From Solirubrobacterales bacterium (GTDB lineage: Bacteria > Actinomycetota > Thermoleophilia > Solirubrobacterales > JACPNS01), in the NCBI GenBank assembly GCA_016185345.1, contig JACPNS010000009.1, positions 1 through 49,027 of the forward strand: a stretch of DNA of 49,027 nt, given 5' to 3'. Shown here in pieces: positions 40,691 through 49,026 of the stretch; position 1 is the stretch's first letter; the number at the start of each line of letters is the position of its first letter. The notes beneath the pieces are model-generated. The model ran no database searches. It was not told where the DNA came from and worked only from the letters and a program-made list of their open reading frames with translations. A program made the translations under genes and the position numbers.

Positions 40691-41509
40691 ATGGCGACGA
40701 GGAACGGCGAGAGCGGCAAATCACCAATGCTCTTGCTGCATGGGTTCACCGGCACGCCGGTGATGTGGGATCCAGTCCTCCCATATCTCGAGATGCACCA
40801 CGAGTGCGTCGCCATCAATCTGCCTGGGCACCACGGCGGTCCGCCGTTCACAGATCCGAAAGACCACATCGCCAACGCATTCGTCGATGTTGTTGAGGAA
40901 CAGATGGACGCGCTTGGGTGGGACCGCGCGCACATCGTCGGAAACTCGCTCGGCGGCTGGCTTGCGCTTCTGCTCGCGGAACGCAAGCGCGCCCTGACGA
41001 CGGTGGCGATCGCCCCCGCCGGCGGTTGGAAGCTGCATTCCGCCGAGACGAGCCGTGCAATTCGCCTGTTCAAGCAGATGCATTACAGCGCGACGATTTT
41101 TGAGCCCATTGCCCTCGAGCTTGCAAAGCGGCCGCGAGGGCGCAAGCTCACGATGCGCGACGGAATGGCATTTCCCGAGCGACTCCCGGGCCCCCTGGCG
41201 AAAGAGTGGATTCGCGCGATCGTTGACACCCCGGCTTGGAAGCTTCTGCTCGAACACTCTCCCGGTGTCAACGCCCCCACCACGATGGACGGCCTCGAAG
41301 GCCCCGTGCGGATCGCCTGGGGCACCAAGGACCGCATCCTGCCGTTCAAGCGCTACTCGCCCGGCTGGAAGGCCGTACTGCCCGACGCCGACTGGGTGAC
41401 GCTCGACGGCATGGGCCACGTGCCGATGTCAGACGACCCCTCGCTGATCGCGTCGACGATCCTCGAGGTGAGCACTGCCCACCCGAGCGAAGTCGTAGAG
41501 CCTGACTAA
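40691..41509 (+). CDS. Alpha/beta hydrolase in the ccr operon
   Basis: A 272-residue alpha/beta hydrolase. The oxyanion region is LLLHGFTGTP near 14-23, the nucleophile Ser 86 lies in VGNSLGGW, and the catalytic His is in MGHVPM near 246-251. It has no signal peptide. It is 6 bp downstream of the small ccr-linked protein. The substrate cannot be read from sequence; a CoA thioester or ester of the ethylmalonyl-CoA route is possible. It converges on clpS with a 6-bp gap. Confidence 0.85.
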   Translation: MATRNGESGKSPMLLLHGFTGTPVMWDPVLPYLEMHHECVAINLPGHHGGPPFTDPKDHIANAFVDVVEEQMDALGWDRAHIVGNSLGGWLALLLAERKRALTTVAIAPAGGWKLHSAETSRAIRLFKQMHYSATIFEPIALELAKRPRGRKLTMRDGMAFPERLPGPLAKEWIRAIVDTPAWKLLLEHSPGVNAPTTMDGLEGPVRIAWGTKDRILPFKRYSPGWKAVLPDADWVTLDGMGHVPMSDDPSLIASTILEVSTAHPSEVVEPD

Positions 41510-41515
41510 CGCGCG

Positions 41516-41806
41516 TTAGCTCTGCGCGAGCGGAGCCATCGTCAGACCGGAGTCTGCGAGTTGCTCCCAGTAGAGCTCGGCGATCTCGAGCTGGCCCGAC
41601 CAGACCGTCGCGCGGCCAGCGTTGTGGATCTCGTCGGCGAACTCGTAGCCGCGACCCATCGTGACGCCCGGCAGCGTGCGCGAGAGCATCATCGCCACGC
41701 CATCGAAGGTGTTGTGGTCGTCGTTCTTGACGATGATGTGCCAGAGGCCACCGAGCCCGGAGCCGGGGCCCCGAGTTATTGGTTTTTCAATCGTCTCGCT
41801 GCTCAT
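41516..41806 (-). CDS. clpS: ClpS-like adaptor
   Basis: A 96-residue ClpS-family adaptor, which delivers N-degron substrates to ClpAP or ClpCP. The family core LWHIIVKNDDHNTFDGV near 21-37 has the Asn/Asp pair of the substrate pocket, and later VHNAG is replaced by IHNAGRATVWSG, followed by AELYWEQL. The Clp ATPase gene is not in the window. It converges with the ccr-linked hydrolase and lies 10 bp downstream of the MBL-fold gene on the same strand. Confidence 0.85.
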   Translation of the reverse strand: MSSETIEKPITRGPGSGLGGLWHIIVKNDDHNTFDGVAMMLSRTLPGVTMGRGYEFADEIHNAGRATVWSGQLEIAELYWEQLADSGLTMAPLAQS

Positions 41807-41816
41807 CGGAATTATT

Positions 41817-42671
41817 TTAGGCGGAAGCTTCGGCTTCTGCAGCGGCTTTTTTCAGCCAGTAGCGCTCGAGGCCCGCGTAGTTGTGATCGACCGGCAGCGC
41901 GCCGACCATCGATTCGGCCACGTCTGGCGGCACGGCCTCGAGCTTGCGCTCGAAGTCGAGCATGAAGTCCTCCATGCTGCCGTTTCTCGCGAGCTCTGCC
42001 AGGCGGCGGAGTTCCTGCTTTGCGGCGGCGATCGCGTCGAGCACGTCGGGCACGCGGCCAAAGTGCGTGAGGCCGAGAGTTGACGGGACCGGGTCGTGCT
42101 CGGCGAGCTTGTCGAGCGACGCGAGCCAGGCCTCGATGTCCACCTCTGGGGGCGGCGTCGAGACCACGCGCAGGTCAAAGCCGTGGATCGTCTGACCGAC
42201 AAGGTCGCCGACGATCGCGTACTCGGTCTCCTGGTGGAAGAAGGCCATGTGGTGGCCAGAGTGACCGGGCGTGTGGATCGCCTCGAACCCCTCCACCACG
42301 TCACCGTCTGCGATCGCGTGGATGTTTTCCTCGGGGACCGGGATGATCTCACCCCATTTGGCCATGTCGTCGCCATAGATCCGCGTTGCGCTCGCGATCA
42401 GTCGCGTCGGATCGACCATGTGCGGCAGGCCGACCTCGTGAATGTAGACCTGAAGCTCGGGGTAGTGCTCGACCAGGCGGCCGGTGCCGCCGGCGTGATC
42501 GAGGTGCACGTGGGTGAGCAACACGGTCGTCGGAACGCGGTCGCCGAGCGCACTGATCACGTGCTCAATCGACGACTCGGGGCCGGGATCGATCAGCACG
42601 TCTTCGTAGCGGTGGCAGGCGATCGAGCGCTCGATGCCCTGGAAGCGTGTGTCAATAATTTCGAAACTCAT
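41817..42671 (-). CDS. MBL-fold metallo-hydrolase
   Basis: A 284-residue metallo-beta-lactamase-fold hydrolase with THVHLDH near 53-59, the metal-binding HxHxDH motif. Further ligand His residues are in HTPGHSGHH near 134-142, and the C-terminal part is helical. Such proteins hydrolyse thioesters, lactones or other esters. The gene lies 10 bp upstream of clpS. The substrate is unknown; a glyoxalase II-like role is one option. It ends in a Lys/Ala/Glu-rich tail. Confidence 0.85.
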   Translation of the reverse strand: MSFEIIDTRFQGIERSIACHRYEDVLIDPGPESSIEHVISALGDRVPTTVLLTHVHLDHAGGTGRLVEHYPELQVYIHEVGLPHMVDPTRLIASATRIYGDDMAKWGEIIPVPEENIHAIADGDVVEGFEAIHTPGHSGHHMAFFHQETEYAIVGDLVGQTIHGFDLRVVSTPPPEVDIEAWLASLDKLAEHDPVPSTLGLTHFGRVPDVLDAIAAAKQELRRLAELARNGSMEDFMLDFERKLEAVPPDVAESMVGALPVDHNYAGLERYWLKKAAAEAEASA

Positions 42672-42696
42672 ATGAGCGCCACACTATCGGCGGGCG

Positions 42697-43632
42697 TCAA
42701 TGCCTGGCGGAGGTCGGCGAGCGGTCGATCAGTCGAGCCAGCGCATCAACCACTTGGTGGGGATTCTTGATCGGCAGTTGATGGTCGCCTTCGATCTCAG
42801 TGATCGTCGTGTCCGGCAGGGCCTCGGCGAGTCGCCGGCCGTTCTTCAGGCCTACCGTCTGGTCTTGGCGGCCGTGCAGAATCAGCGATGGTGCGGTGAT
42901 TTTCCCGAGATTGCGAGTGACCGTGCGCTCGGTGTCGTTGAAGATCTGGCGGTCGTTCATCAGCGCGCGGACGCTGGTGTGACGCGCCAACACGGACACA
43001 GCGATATTTCGTTCGGCGGCGTGCTCCGGACCGGGGCCGTAGGCAAATAGGGCGCCCTGGGTTGACGCGAACTTACGGACGATCCGCAGGAAGATGAGGT
43101 CAAGCACTTGGGCGAGCCCCGGGCGTTCAAGCGCTGCGATCAACTTCGCCTGCTTTACCCGCTGCTCGCCAACGCGGGTCCCGCCGGCGGCCGGCGCCAG
43201 CAGCAGCATCGACTCAACGAAGGCTGGCTTGCGAATCGCGAGTCCGAGCGTTGCCAGTCCGCCGAAAGAATGCCCCACCACCACGGCGCGCTCCACGCCC
43301 AGCGTTCCGGCTGCCTCGACGATCGCGTCCAGCTGTTTGCTGAACTCCTGCGGCTTGCCCTCTGACCAGGCGTAGCCCGGGCGGTCAAACGCGATCGTGT
43401 GGCGACCTTTCAGCTCCGCACGCACGCGGTCGAAGTCACGGCAGCTTCCGGGCATTCCGTGGATGAAGACGATCGGAGTCCCGTCCCCCACCGTCTCCAC
43501 ATAGTGGATCGGCCCGTGTGCCGTCTCGATGATGCCACCTGCGCCGTCGGGCCGTCGCGGCAGCCGACCGAGCACGAGATTGAGGACGGCAAGTGCGCCG
43601 AAGAGCGCTGCGATTAAGTAGAGGGCGAGCAT
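42697..43632 (-). CDS. Membrane-anchored alpha/beta hydrolase (first of a paralogous pair)
   Basis: A 311-residue alpha/beta hydrolase with an N-terminal hydrophobic segment near 2-22. The oxyanion part is VFIHGMPGSC near 55-64, the nucleophile Ser 122 lies in VGHSFGG, and the His is in EGDHQLPI near 293-300. It is clearly related to the gene at 43676: both have GRLPxxP, then YVET, HGxPG and TIAxDRPGYxxS in the same order. The gene pair arose by duplication, and both lie downstream of the divergent ecm promoter on the minus strand. The substrate is unknown. Confidence 0.85.
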   Translation of the reverse strand: MLALYLIAALFGALAVLNLVLGRLPRRPDGAGGIIETAHGPIHYVETVGDGTPIVFIHGMPGSCRDFDRVRAELKGRHTIAFDRPGYAWSEGKPQEFSKQLDAIVEAAGTLGVERAVVVGHSFGGLATLGLAIRKPAFVESMLLLAPAAGGTRVGEQRVKQAKLIAALERPGLAQVLDLIFLRIVRKFASTQGALFAYGPGPEHAAERNIAVSVLARHTSVRALMNDRQIFNDTERTVTRNLGKITAPSLILHGRQDQTVGLKNGRRLAEALPDTTITEIEGDHQLPIKNPHQVVDALARLIDRSPTSARH

Positions 43633-43675
43633 CGATACGGATCGAGGGTACGTACGGGCCAGGAAGACCCGCGGT

Positions 43676-44590
43676 TCAGCGAGCTGCCGAGTTAATCGCG
43701 CGCGCCACCTGGGTTGGGTGTACCCAGGTCTGCATGTGTCCGCCTGAGAGCGGGATGTACTTTGCGTTTGGAAGCTGGCCAGCCATCTGTTCCACGGCCG
43801 AGGTTGGCACGAGCTGATCGTCGGTGCCCTGGATCACCCATGCCGGCGTGCGAGTCGCGCTGTACTTTGCCGCGAGCTGATCCACCACACCGCCGTAGTC
43901 GAGCTCCTCATCCGCGAACGTCTTGAGATCGCTGGATTTGAGGCTCACGGCCTTGAGTTGCTTTTCGTAGTCGGGGTTGATCGGGTCCGGCTCGAACGCC
44001 TTCTTGACCTGCGGGTCTGCGCTTGCGCTGAGCACCGCCTGGCTGAAGGTCGCGTATGCGAGCGGCTGAATGACCGGTAGTTGCATCACTTTTACAAACT
44101 GCGCCTGCAGCTTGTCGAAGGCGCTTCCGCCGTTTGGTTCTACGCCGGGATCGACCGCGACGATTGCTTTTGTCTCGCGCGGGTACTTCTGCGCATAGGC
44201 GATGGCAAGCGCACCACCGTATGAGTGTCCCGCGATCACCGGCCTGTCGAGCTTGAGCTTCTTCGTCAAGGCATGGATCGCGCTGACCTGATCATTGAAG
44301 TCGATGTACCCGCCGCTTGAGTAGCCGTAGCCCGGCCGGTCAATCGCGATCGTGCGTCGGCCGGAAAGCTTCTGTTGAACGTACGCCCAATCGAGATATG
44401 TGCCCGGGTGACCGTGGATCATCACGACTGCCGGCTCGCGGCCCGGCGTCTCGACGTAGTTGAAGTTCACGCCCTCGGTCATCGCGTACTTGCTGCCCGC
44501 GGGCGCGGGCGGCTCGGACGGCAGCCTGCCCCACGTCCAGTTGACCGCGACGATCGCGACGACCACGGCAAAGATGAATTTGCGCTTCAT
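43676..44590 (-). CDS. Exported or anchored alpha/beta hydrolase (second of a paralogous pair)
   Basis: A 304-residue alpha/beta hydrolase with an N-terminal signal or anchor (FIFAVVVAIVAVNWTW near 5-20). VMIHGHPGT near 56-64 forms the oxyanion region, Ser 123 lies in AGHSYGG, and the His is in SGGHMQ near 289-294. A 43-bp gap separates it from the paralogue at 42697. AAGGA precedes ATG 44590, just after a long hairpin at 44602. It diverges from ecm, 97 bp away. Confidence 0.85.
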   Translation of the reverse strand: MKRKFIFAVVVAIVAVNWTWGRLPSEPPAPAGSKYAMTEGVNFNYVETPGREPAVVMIHGHPGTYLDWAYVQQKLSGRRTIAIDRPGYGYSSGGYIDFNDQVSAIHALTKKLKLDRPVIAGHSYGGALAIAYAQKYPRETKAIVAVDPGVEPNGGSAFDKLQAQFVKVMQLPVIQPLAYATFSQAVLSASADPQVKKAFEPDPINPDYEKQLKAVSLKSSDLKTFADEELDYGGVVDQLAAKYSATRTPAWVIQGTDDQLVPTSAVEQMAGQLPNAKYIPLSGGHMQTWVHPTQVARAINSAAR

Positions 44591-44601
44591 GTGAGATCCT
44601 T

Positions 44602-44628
44602 CATGCGGCGGCAGCCTACCGCCGCATG
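44602..44628. repeat. Perfect 10-bp inverted repeat between the hydrolase and ecm genes
   Basis: catgcggcgg and ccgccgcatg form a perfect 10-bp stem with a 7-nt loop. It lies just upstream of the hydrolase ribosome site and about 60 bp before the ecm start. There is no U-tract. It could be an operator or a 5' UTR structure of the hydrolase mRNA. Confidence 0.6.
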
Positions 44629-44674
44629 GGGTGACGAAACGGCGCGCCTGCTGGCCGATTGATTTGCCGCCCCG

Positions 44675-44687
44675 TACAATTTGTTAC
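44675..44687 (+). promoter_or_regulatory. Candidate leaderless promoter of ecm
   Basis: TACAAT at 44675-44680 is a good -10 box, and the ATG starts seven bases later with no ribosome site. The transcript would begin at or next to the ATG, as is common in actinobacteria. No convincing -35 is seen. Confidence 0.55.
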
Positions 44688-46685
44688 ATGAGCAACCACC
44701 GTCTCCCCCAGCCGGACCGCCCGTGGGTCATGAGGACCTACAGCGGCCACAGCAACGCCAAGAAGTCGAACGAGCTGTACCGCAAGAACATCGCCAAGGG
44801 CCAGACCGGCCTTTCGATCGCCTTTGACCTGCCGACGCAGACTGGCTACGACGCGGACGACGAGCTTTCCAAGGGCGAAGTGGGCAAGGTCGGTGTGTCG
44901 GTTGCGCACAAGCACGACATGCACACGCTGCTCGACGGCATCCCGCTGGGCGAGATGAACACCTCGATGACGATCAACGCGACTGCGATGTGGCTGCTCA
45001 GTCTTTACATCGCGACCGCCGATGAGAACGGCGTCGATCAGGCGGATCTTTCTGGCACGACCCAGAACGACATCCTGAAGGAATACCTCTCGCGCGGCAC
45101 CTACGCCTTCCCGCCCGCGCCCTCGATGCGCCTGATCGCCGACATGGTCAGCCACACCGTCAACCACGTGCCCAAGTGGAACCCGATCAACATCTGCAGC
45201 TACCACCTGCAAGAGGCCGGCGCCACCCCGGTCCAGGAGATCGCTTACTCAATGTCCAACGCGATCGCCGTGCTTGACGCGGTCAAGGAACGCGGACAGG
45301 TCTCTGACGAGGACTTCCCGAAGGTCTTCGGTCGCATCAGCTTCTTTGTCAACGCCGGCATCCGCTTTGTAGAAGAGCACGCCAAGCTGCGCGCGATGAA
45401 CAAGCTGTGGTCCGAGCTCGCCGACAAGTACGGCGTCGAGGACGAGAAGCTGCGCCGCTTCCGTTACGGCGTGCAGGTCAACTCCTTGGGTCTCACCGAA
45501 GCCCAGCCCGAAAACAACATCCAGCGCATCGTGCTTGAGGCGCTGGCCGTGACAATCGGTCGCGACGCCCGCGCCCGCGCGCTGCAGCTGCCGGCATGGA
45601 ACGAGGCGCTTGGACTGCCGCGTGCATGGGATCAGCAGTGGGCGCTGCGCATTCAGCAGGTCCTGGCATTTGAGACCGACATCCTTGACTACCCGGACAT
45701 CTTCGAGGGATCGATTGTCATGGACGGCCTGGTGGACGAGCTCGTTGAGGGCGCGAAGGCCGAGATGGCGATCGTTGACGAACACGGCGGAGCAGTCGAA
45801 GCCGTGCCGTACATGAAGTCCGCGCTGGTCGAGAGCCACAGCCGCCGCGTCAGCGCGATCGAGAACCACGACCTCACCGTCGTTGGCCAGAACAAATTCA
45901 CCACGACCGAAGAATCGCCGCTCACCGCTGACGCCGAGGGCGGAATCATGGTCATCGACCCCGAGGTCGAGCGCGAGCTGATCGAGTCCGTCGAGAAGTG
46001 GCGCGACGAGCGCGACCAGGCGGCAGTGGACAAGGCGCTTGCCGATCTTGCCGCAGCTGCTGCAGACGAATCCGTGAACCTCATGCCGTTCTCGATCGCC
46101 GCCGCGAAGGCAGGCGCAACGACCGGCGAGTGGTCATCGACCCTGCGTGACGTCTTCGGCGCCTACCGCGGGCCGACAGGAATCGGCGACGCAACGATGC
46201 ACGGCGACAACGAGTCCCTCGAGGCCCTGCGCGAACGCGTTGAGGAAGTCTCAGAGACCCTCGGCCGCCGCCTGAAGATTCTCGTCGGCAAGCCCGGTCT
46301 TGACGGCCACAGCAACGGAGCCGAGCAGATCGCCGTTCGCGCACGCGACGTGGGCATGGACGTGGTCTACGAGGGAATCCGCCTTACGCCGTCGCAGATT
46401 GCGACCAGCGCGGTCCAGGAGGGCGTCCACGTGGTCGGCCTCTCGATCCTCTCTGGTTCGCACCGCGAGCTGATCCCGGCCGTGATCGAGAACCTGCGCG
46501 ATTCAGGTGTTGAAGTGCCGGTCGTCTGCGGCGGGATCATTCCCGACCACGACGTCCAGCCGCTGCTCGACGCGGGCGTGGCGCGTGTCTACACCCCGAA
46601 GGACTTCGAGCTCAACCGCATCATGGGCGACATCATCGAGCTGGTGGCTGAGCGCGCTGGCCAGCCGGCGACTGCCGCCGTCTGA
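44688..46685 (+). CDS. ecm: Ethylmalonyl-CoA mutase (MeaA-type)
   Basis: A 665-residue coenzyme-B12 mutase with the catalytic barrel at about 1-500 and a B12-binding domain at about 520-650. The N-terminal part RPWVMRTYSGHSNAKKSNELYR and AFDLPTQTGYDADDE is typical of ethylmalonyl-CoA mutase/MeaA, not of methylmalonyl-CoA mutase. The cobalamin motif GLDGHSNGAEQ lies near 540-550 with the His that ligates cobalt. It shares the locus with ccr, which makes its substrate. ATG 44688 is chosen from the -10 box position; the frame is open from 44631. Methylmalonyl-CoA mutase activity cannot be ruled out. Confidence 0.9.
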   Translation: MSNHRLPQPDRPWVMRTYSGHSNAKKSNELYRKNIAKGQTGLSIAFDLPTQTGYDADDELSKGEVGKVGVSVAHKHDMHTLLDGIPLGEMNTSMTINATAMWLLSLYIATADENGVDQADLSGTTQNDILKEYLSRGTYAFPPAPSMRLIADMVSHTVNHVPKWNPINICSYHLQEAGATPVQEIAYSMSNAIAVLDAVKERGQVSDEDFPKVFGRISFFVNAGIRFVEEHAKLRAMNKLWSELADKYGVEDEKLRRFRYGVQVNSLGLTEAQPENNIQRIVLEALAVTIGRDARARALQLPAWNEALGLPRAWDQQWALRIQQVLAFETDILDYPDIFEGSIVMDGLVDELVEGAKAEMAIVDEHGGAVEAVPYMKSALVESHSRRVSAIENHDLTVVGQNKFTTTEESPLTADAEGGIMVIDPEVERELIESVEKWRDERDQAAVDKALADLAAAAADESVNLMPFSIAAAKAGATTGEWSSTLRDVFGAYRGPTGIGDATMHGDNESLEALRERVEEVSETLGRRLKILVGKPGLDGHSNGAEQIAVRARDVGMDVVYEGIRLTPSQIATSAVQEGVHVVGLSILSGSHRELIPAVIENLRDSGVEVPVVCGGIIPDHDVQPLLDAGVARVYTPKDFELNRIMGDIIELVAERAGQPATAAV

Positions 46686-46729
46686 TCCGCTCAGCCCTAC
46701 GTCCGCCGCCAGGCGTATCTTGGAGGCAA

Positions 46730-46957
46730 ATGACTAAGAACCAATCTGCGTTTATTGATGACTTGTCCGACGCTCTAGCTGAGGCAAAAACTCAGCTGAA
46801 GAGCACCGCGAAGCTCCTAAAAGCACGCGGAGAGAGCTCAACGGCCAATGAGCTCACGGACATCGAGCAGACGCTCGTCAACGCGGAAATCACGATCTCA
46901 AAGAAGTTTCCCGCAATTAGCGAAATCGTATCCGGCCCGGCGGAAAAGACGTCGTAG
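46730..46957 (+). CDS. Small helical protein, first of a tandem paralogous pair
   Basis: A 75-residue, mostly helical, charged protein with no signal peptide. It includes LKARGESSTANELTDIEQTL near 29-48 and SKKFPAIS near 57-64. It resembles the protein at 46968 in the pattern G-[ED]-SS-x-A-x-E and the later AEITIS/AWILAE helix. A GGAGG precedes ATG 46730. I know no family. It follows ecm by 44 bp but its character suits the accessory right edge. Confidence 0.6.
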   Translation: MTKNQSAFIDDLSDALAEAKTQLKSTAKLLKARGESSTANELTDIEQTLVNAEITISKKFPAISEIVSGPAEKTS

Positions 46958-46967
46958 TCTGCGGCCG

Positions 46968-47210
46968 ATGACGGGCGCGGAGAAATGGACGGCGGTTCAA
47001 AAGCTGCTTGACAGCATCGGTTTTGCCGCCGATCGCGCTCGAAGCGCGGCACGTGAGGCGAGGGAGACTGGCGATTCCTCGGCGGCTGAAGAGTTCGAAC
47101 GTCTCGACGCGGAACTCACCGAGGCTTGGATCCTGGCTGAGCGGAAGCTTGTACTCGAGGGGCAAGGCACGCAGATTGAGCTCCCACCAGAGCAGCTGAC
47201 GCTCGGTTAG
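46968..47210 (+). CDS. Small helical protein, second of a tandem paralogous pair
   Basis: An 80-residue, helical protein with ARETGDSSAAEEFERLDAEL near 31-50 and WILAERKLVLEG near 53-64. It is related to the preceding protein (46730) by the shared GDSS/GESS turn and spacing of the next helix. Its stop at 47210 abuts the stop of the type ISP gene at 47211, with no gap, so the genes converge. Position beside a restriction enzyme hints at an accessory or defence role; that is inference. Confidence 0.6.
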   Translation: MTGAEKWTAVQKLLDSIGFAADRARSAAREARETGDSSAAEEFERLDAELTEAWILAERKLVLEGQGTQIELPPEQLTLG

Positions 47211-48886
47211 CTATTCCGACTCGTCATGAGCGGCGTTCGGCGGTTTCCGCTCGCTGTCGCTCGGAGTCGGAAACTCAGATGCTGAAATCGTCTCGCCGCC
47301 GACAACGGCGACCAGGAGGCGATCCAATTCGTCGCTCATTTCTACAGTGCCCTCAAGTGTCCAAATCAGTTCGAGTAACTCGTTGCTGAACGATTCCGGC
47401 CAAATAGTCGGACGCAGCTCGTCCAGTGGCGAAGATTTTCGACCAGCGCCCTTCTTCATTCGGTAACCGAGCCACGAGCGGATGACTTTGAATCCGGATA
47501 CCTCGAAATTCCACACCTCCGCCGATACGGGGCCGAACCGGCCTTGGCCGACGAGAATTTCGCCGCTCGACTCTTCGTAAGAGAAGTCCTCGGGAAAATC
47601 CTCCGCAGTCGAACCTATCCCGGCGATCGAGCGTGCGATTCCTTGTCCTACCTCCCCCGCCTTTTTGCCGGACGGAACGAAACGTTCGCCGAACGTATGA
47701 ATCCACATGAGCTTCCGTCCGGCTTCGAGCACTTCCGAGAAGAGCCGAGGGTCCGCAGTGATGGGAATGTGTGGTCCCGGCAGTTCCAATTCCTCCACGA
47801 AGCGTGCAGTGAAGCTCGGTGCTTGAAGAATTGCGTAGGTGTAGAGGAAAAGCTCCTCAGGCCCAATCGTCATCGCTAAACATTTTTCTAACTGTTCCAA
47901 CACTCCAGCAGCGACGTTCGGATCCCGTGCCAACTTGTCACGCCACAAAGGAATCACATCCTTCGCGCCACGACCGCAGAATGCGTCTAGATCCGGTATT
48001 AGATGGGTCGCGACCGCTGCGGGACCGCTCCCCAATGGTTTCGTCAACAAGCTCGTCATATAGAGCTGGCGGGGACCATGCGATCGCCAAAGCGGTGGCC
48101 GCAAGTAGTCGCCAAGTCGATTATCAGCAAAAGCATGTTGGCGATCGAACGACCGGTACAAGATTTCGGCGATGCGTGGGGCAGCAGATCCCTCATCCAG
48201 TTCGAAAACTGGAGTGGTCGTCTGGCTTCCGTCCAACGTGGGATACTTGCGCGCGATCTTTCTGTCCCGGGACTCTCTGAATAGAACTGCGCGATCTTCG
48301 GCGCTCGAGGACACGAGCGACTCCCAGCGGCGTTCAAGCGCGGACTTTTCGGCAGAGATTGGCCAGGTCCGTTTGTATTGCATTCCCGAGTGTTGCCATG
48401 GAAACAAGTCGGTGAGTTTGGGCCACTCGCGATATCTCGCGCCGCCATCGCTGAGCGGAAGCATTGGATCCTCCCAACCCTCCAAGCAGGTCTGCCATTC
48501 GATCGAGCCGAGACCTTCGATCTCCAGCAGGGCGGCATACTTCTCCTCCCGAGTCCCGTCGATGCGCGCATAGCGAACGGCTGCCGGCAGCGACTCTTGT
48601 GGTTCACCGGTGCGAATGCCGATCCCAATAGCCACCGGCGTCTGGATGTCGAATACATTCTCGCTCTTCCGCGCGCCGATGCCGTCGCCGCCGAGGTCAA
48701 GCACGAATAGCTCATCGAACTCCTGGCGCATATGGCTTCGCATGCCAGCGAAACCCGGCCCTCTGAGATATGAAGAAGCGGTGATGAAGGCGACCACGCC
48801 TTTCGCAGGCGGGTTTTCGAATACCTTCCACGTCGCCCAGCGCCAAAAGTAGACGTAAAGGTTGTAAAGGTTCTTGACGTGAACGC
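47211..48886 (-). pseudogene. Type ISP restriction-modification enzyme, C-terminal part, interrupted by the IS
   Basis: About 558 residues remain, ending normally at 47211. The visible part starts with VKNLYNLYVYFWRWATWKVF, just after the methylase motif IV. ITASSYLRGPGFAGMRSHM and DLGGDGIGARKSENVF follow, then a long target-recognition region ending in WLGYRMKKGAGR. This is how type ISP (single-polypeptide helicase-methylase-specificity) enzymes look after the methylase; related DISARM-type or PglX-like methylases are alternatives. The helicase-nuclease and methylase N-terminal parts are missing beyond the IS at 48887. The frame runs on into the IS to 48953, but that is not native. Without the rest it is unlikely to work. 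Confidence 0.75.
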
Positions 48887-49026
48887 GGGTCTGCCCCAGC
48901 TTTGGTTGACATCTGATGTGTGAGGATTTCCCCTCACCGAAAGGATGTTCCAAATGGCAAAGCAGTATCCGAAAGAGTTCCGCGATGACGTCGTCGCCGT
49001 GGCTCGCAGAAGGCAGGCCCCGATCA
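48887..49026 (+). repeat. Terminal inverted repeat, right copy (5' end of an IS3-family element)
   Basis: This is the exact reverse complement of positions 1-140. It begins with gggtctgcccc at 48887, immediately after the type ISP reading frame is cut. See the left copy. Confidence 0.95.

Noticed and set aside
44591-44687. Cobalamin riboswitch upstream of the B12-dependent mutase
   Set aside because: The region is under 100 bp, has no B12-box-like sequence, and has a -10 box only seven bases before the ATG.
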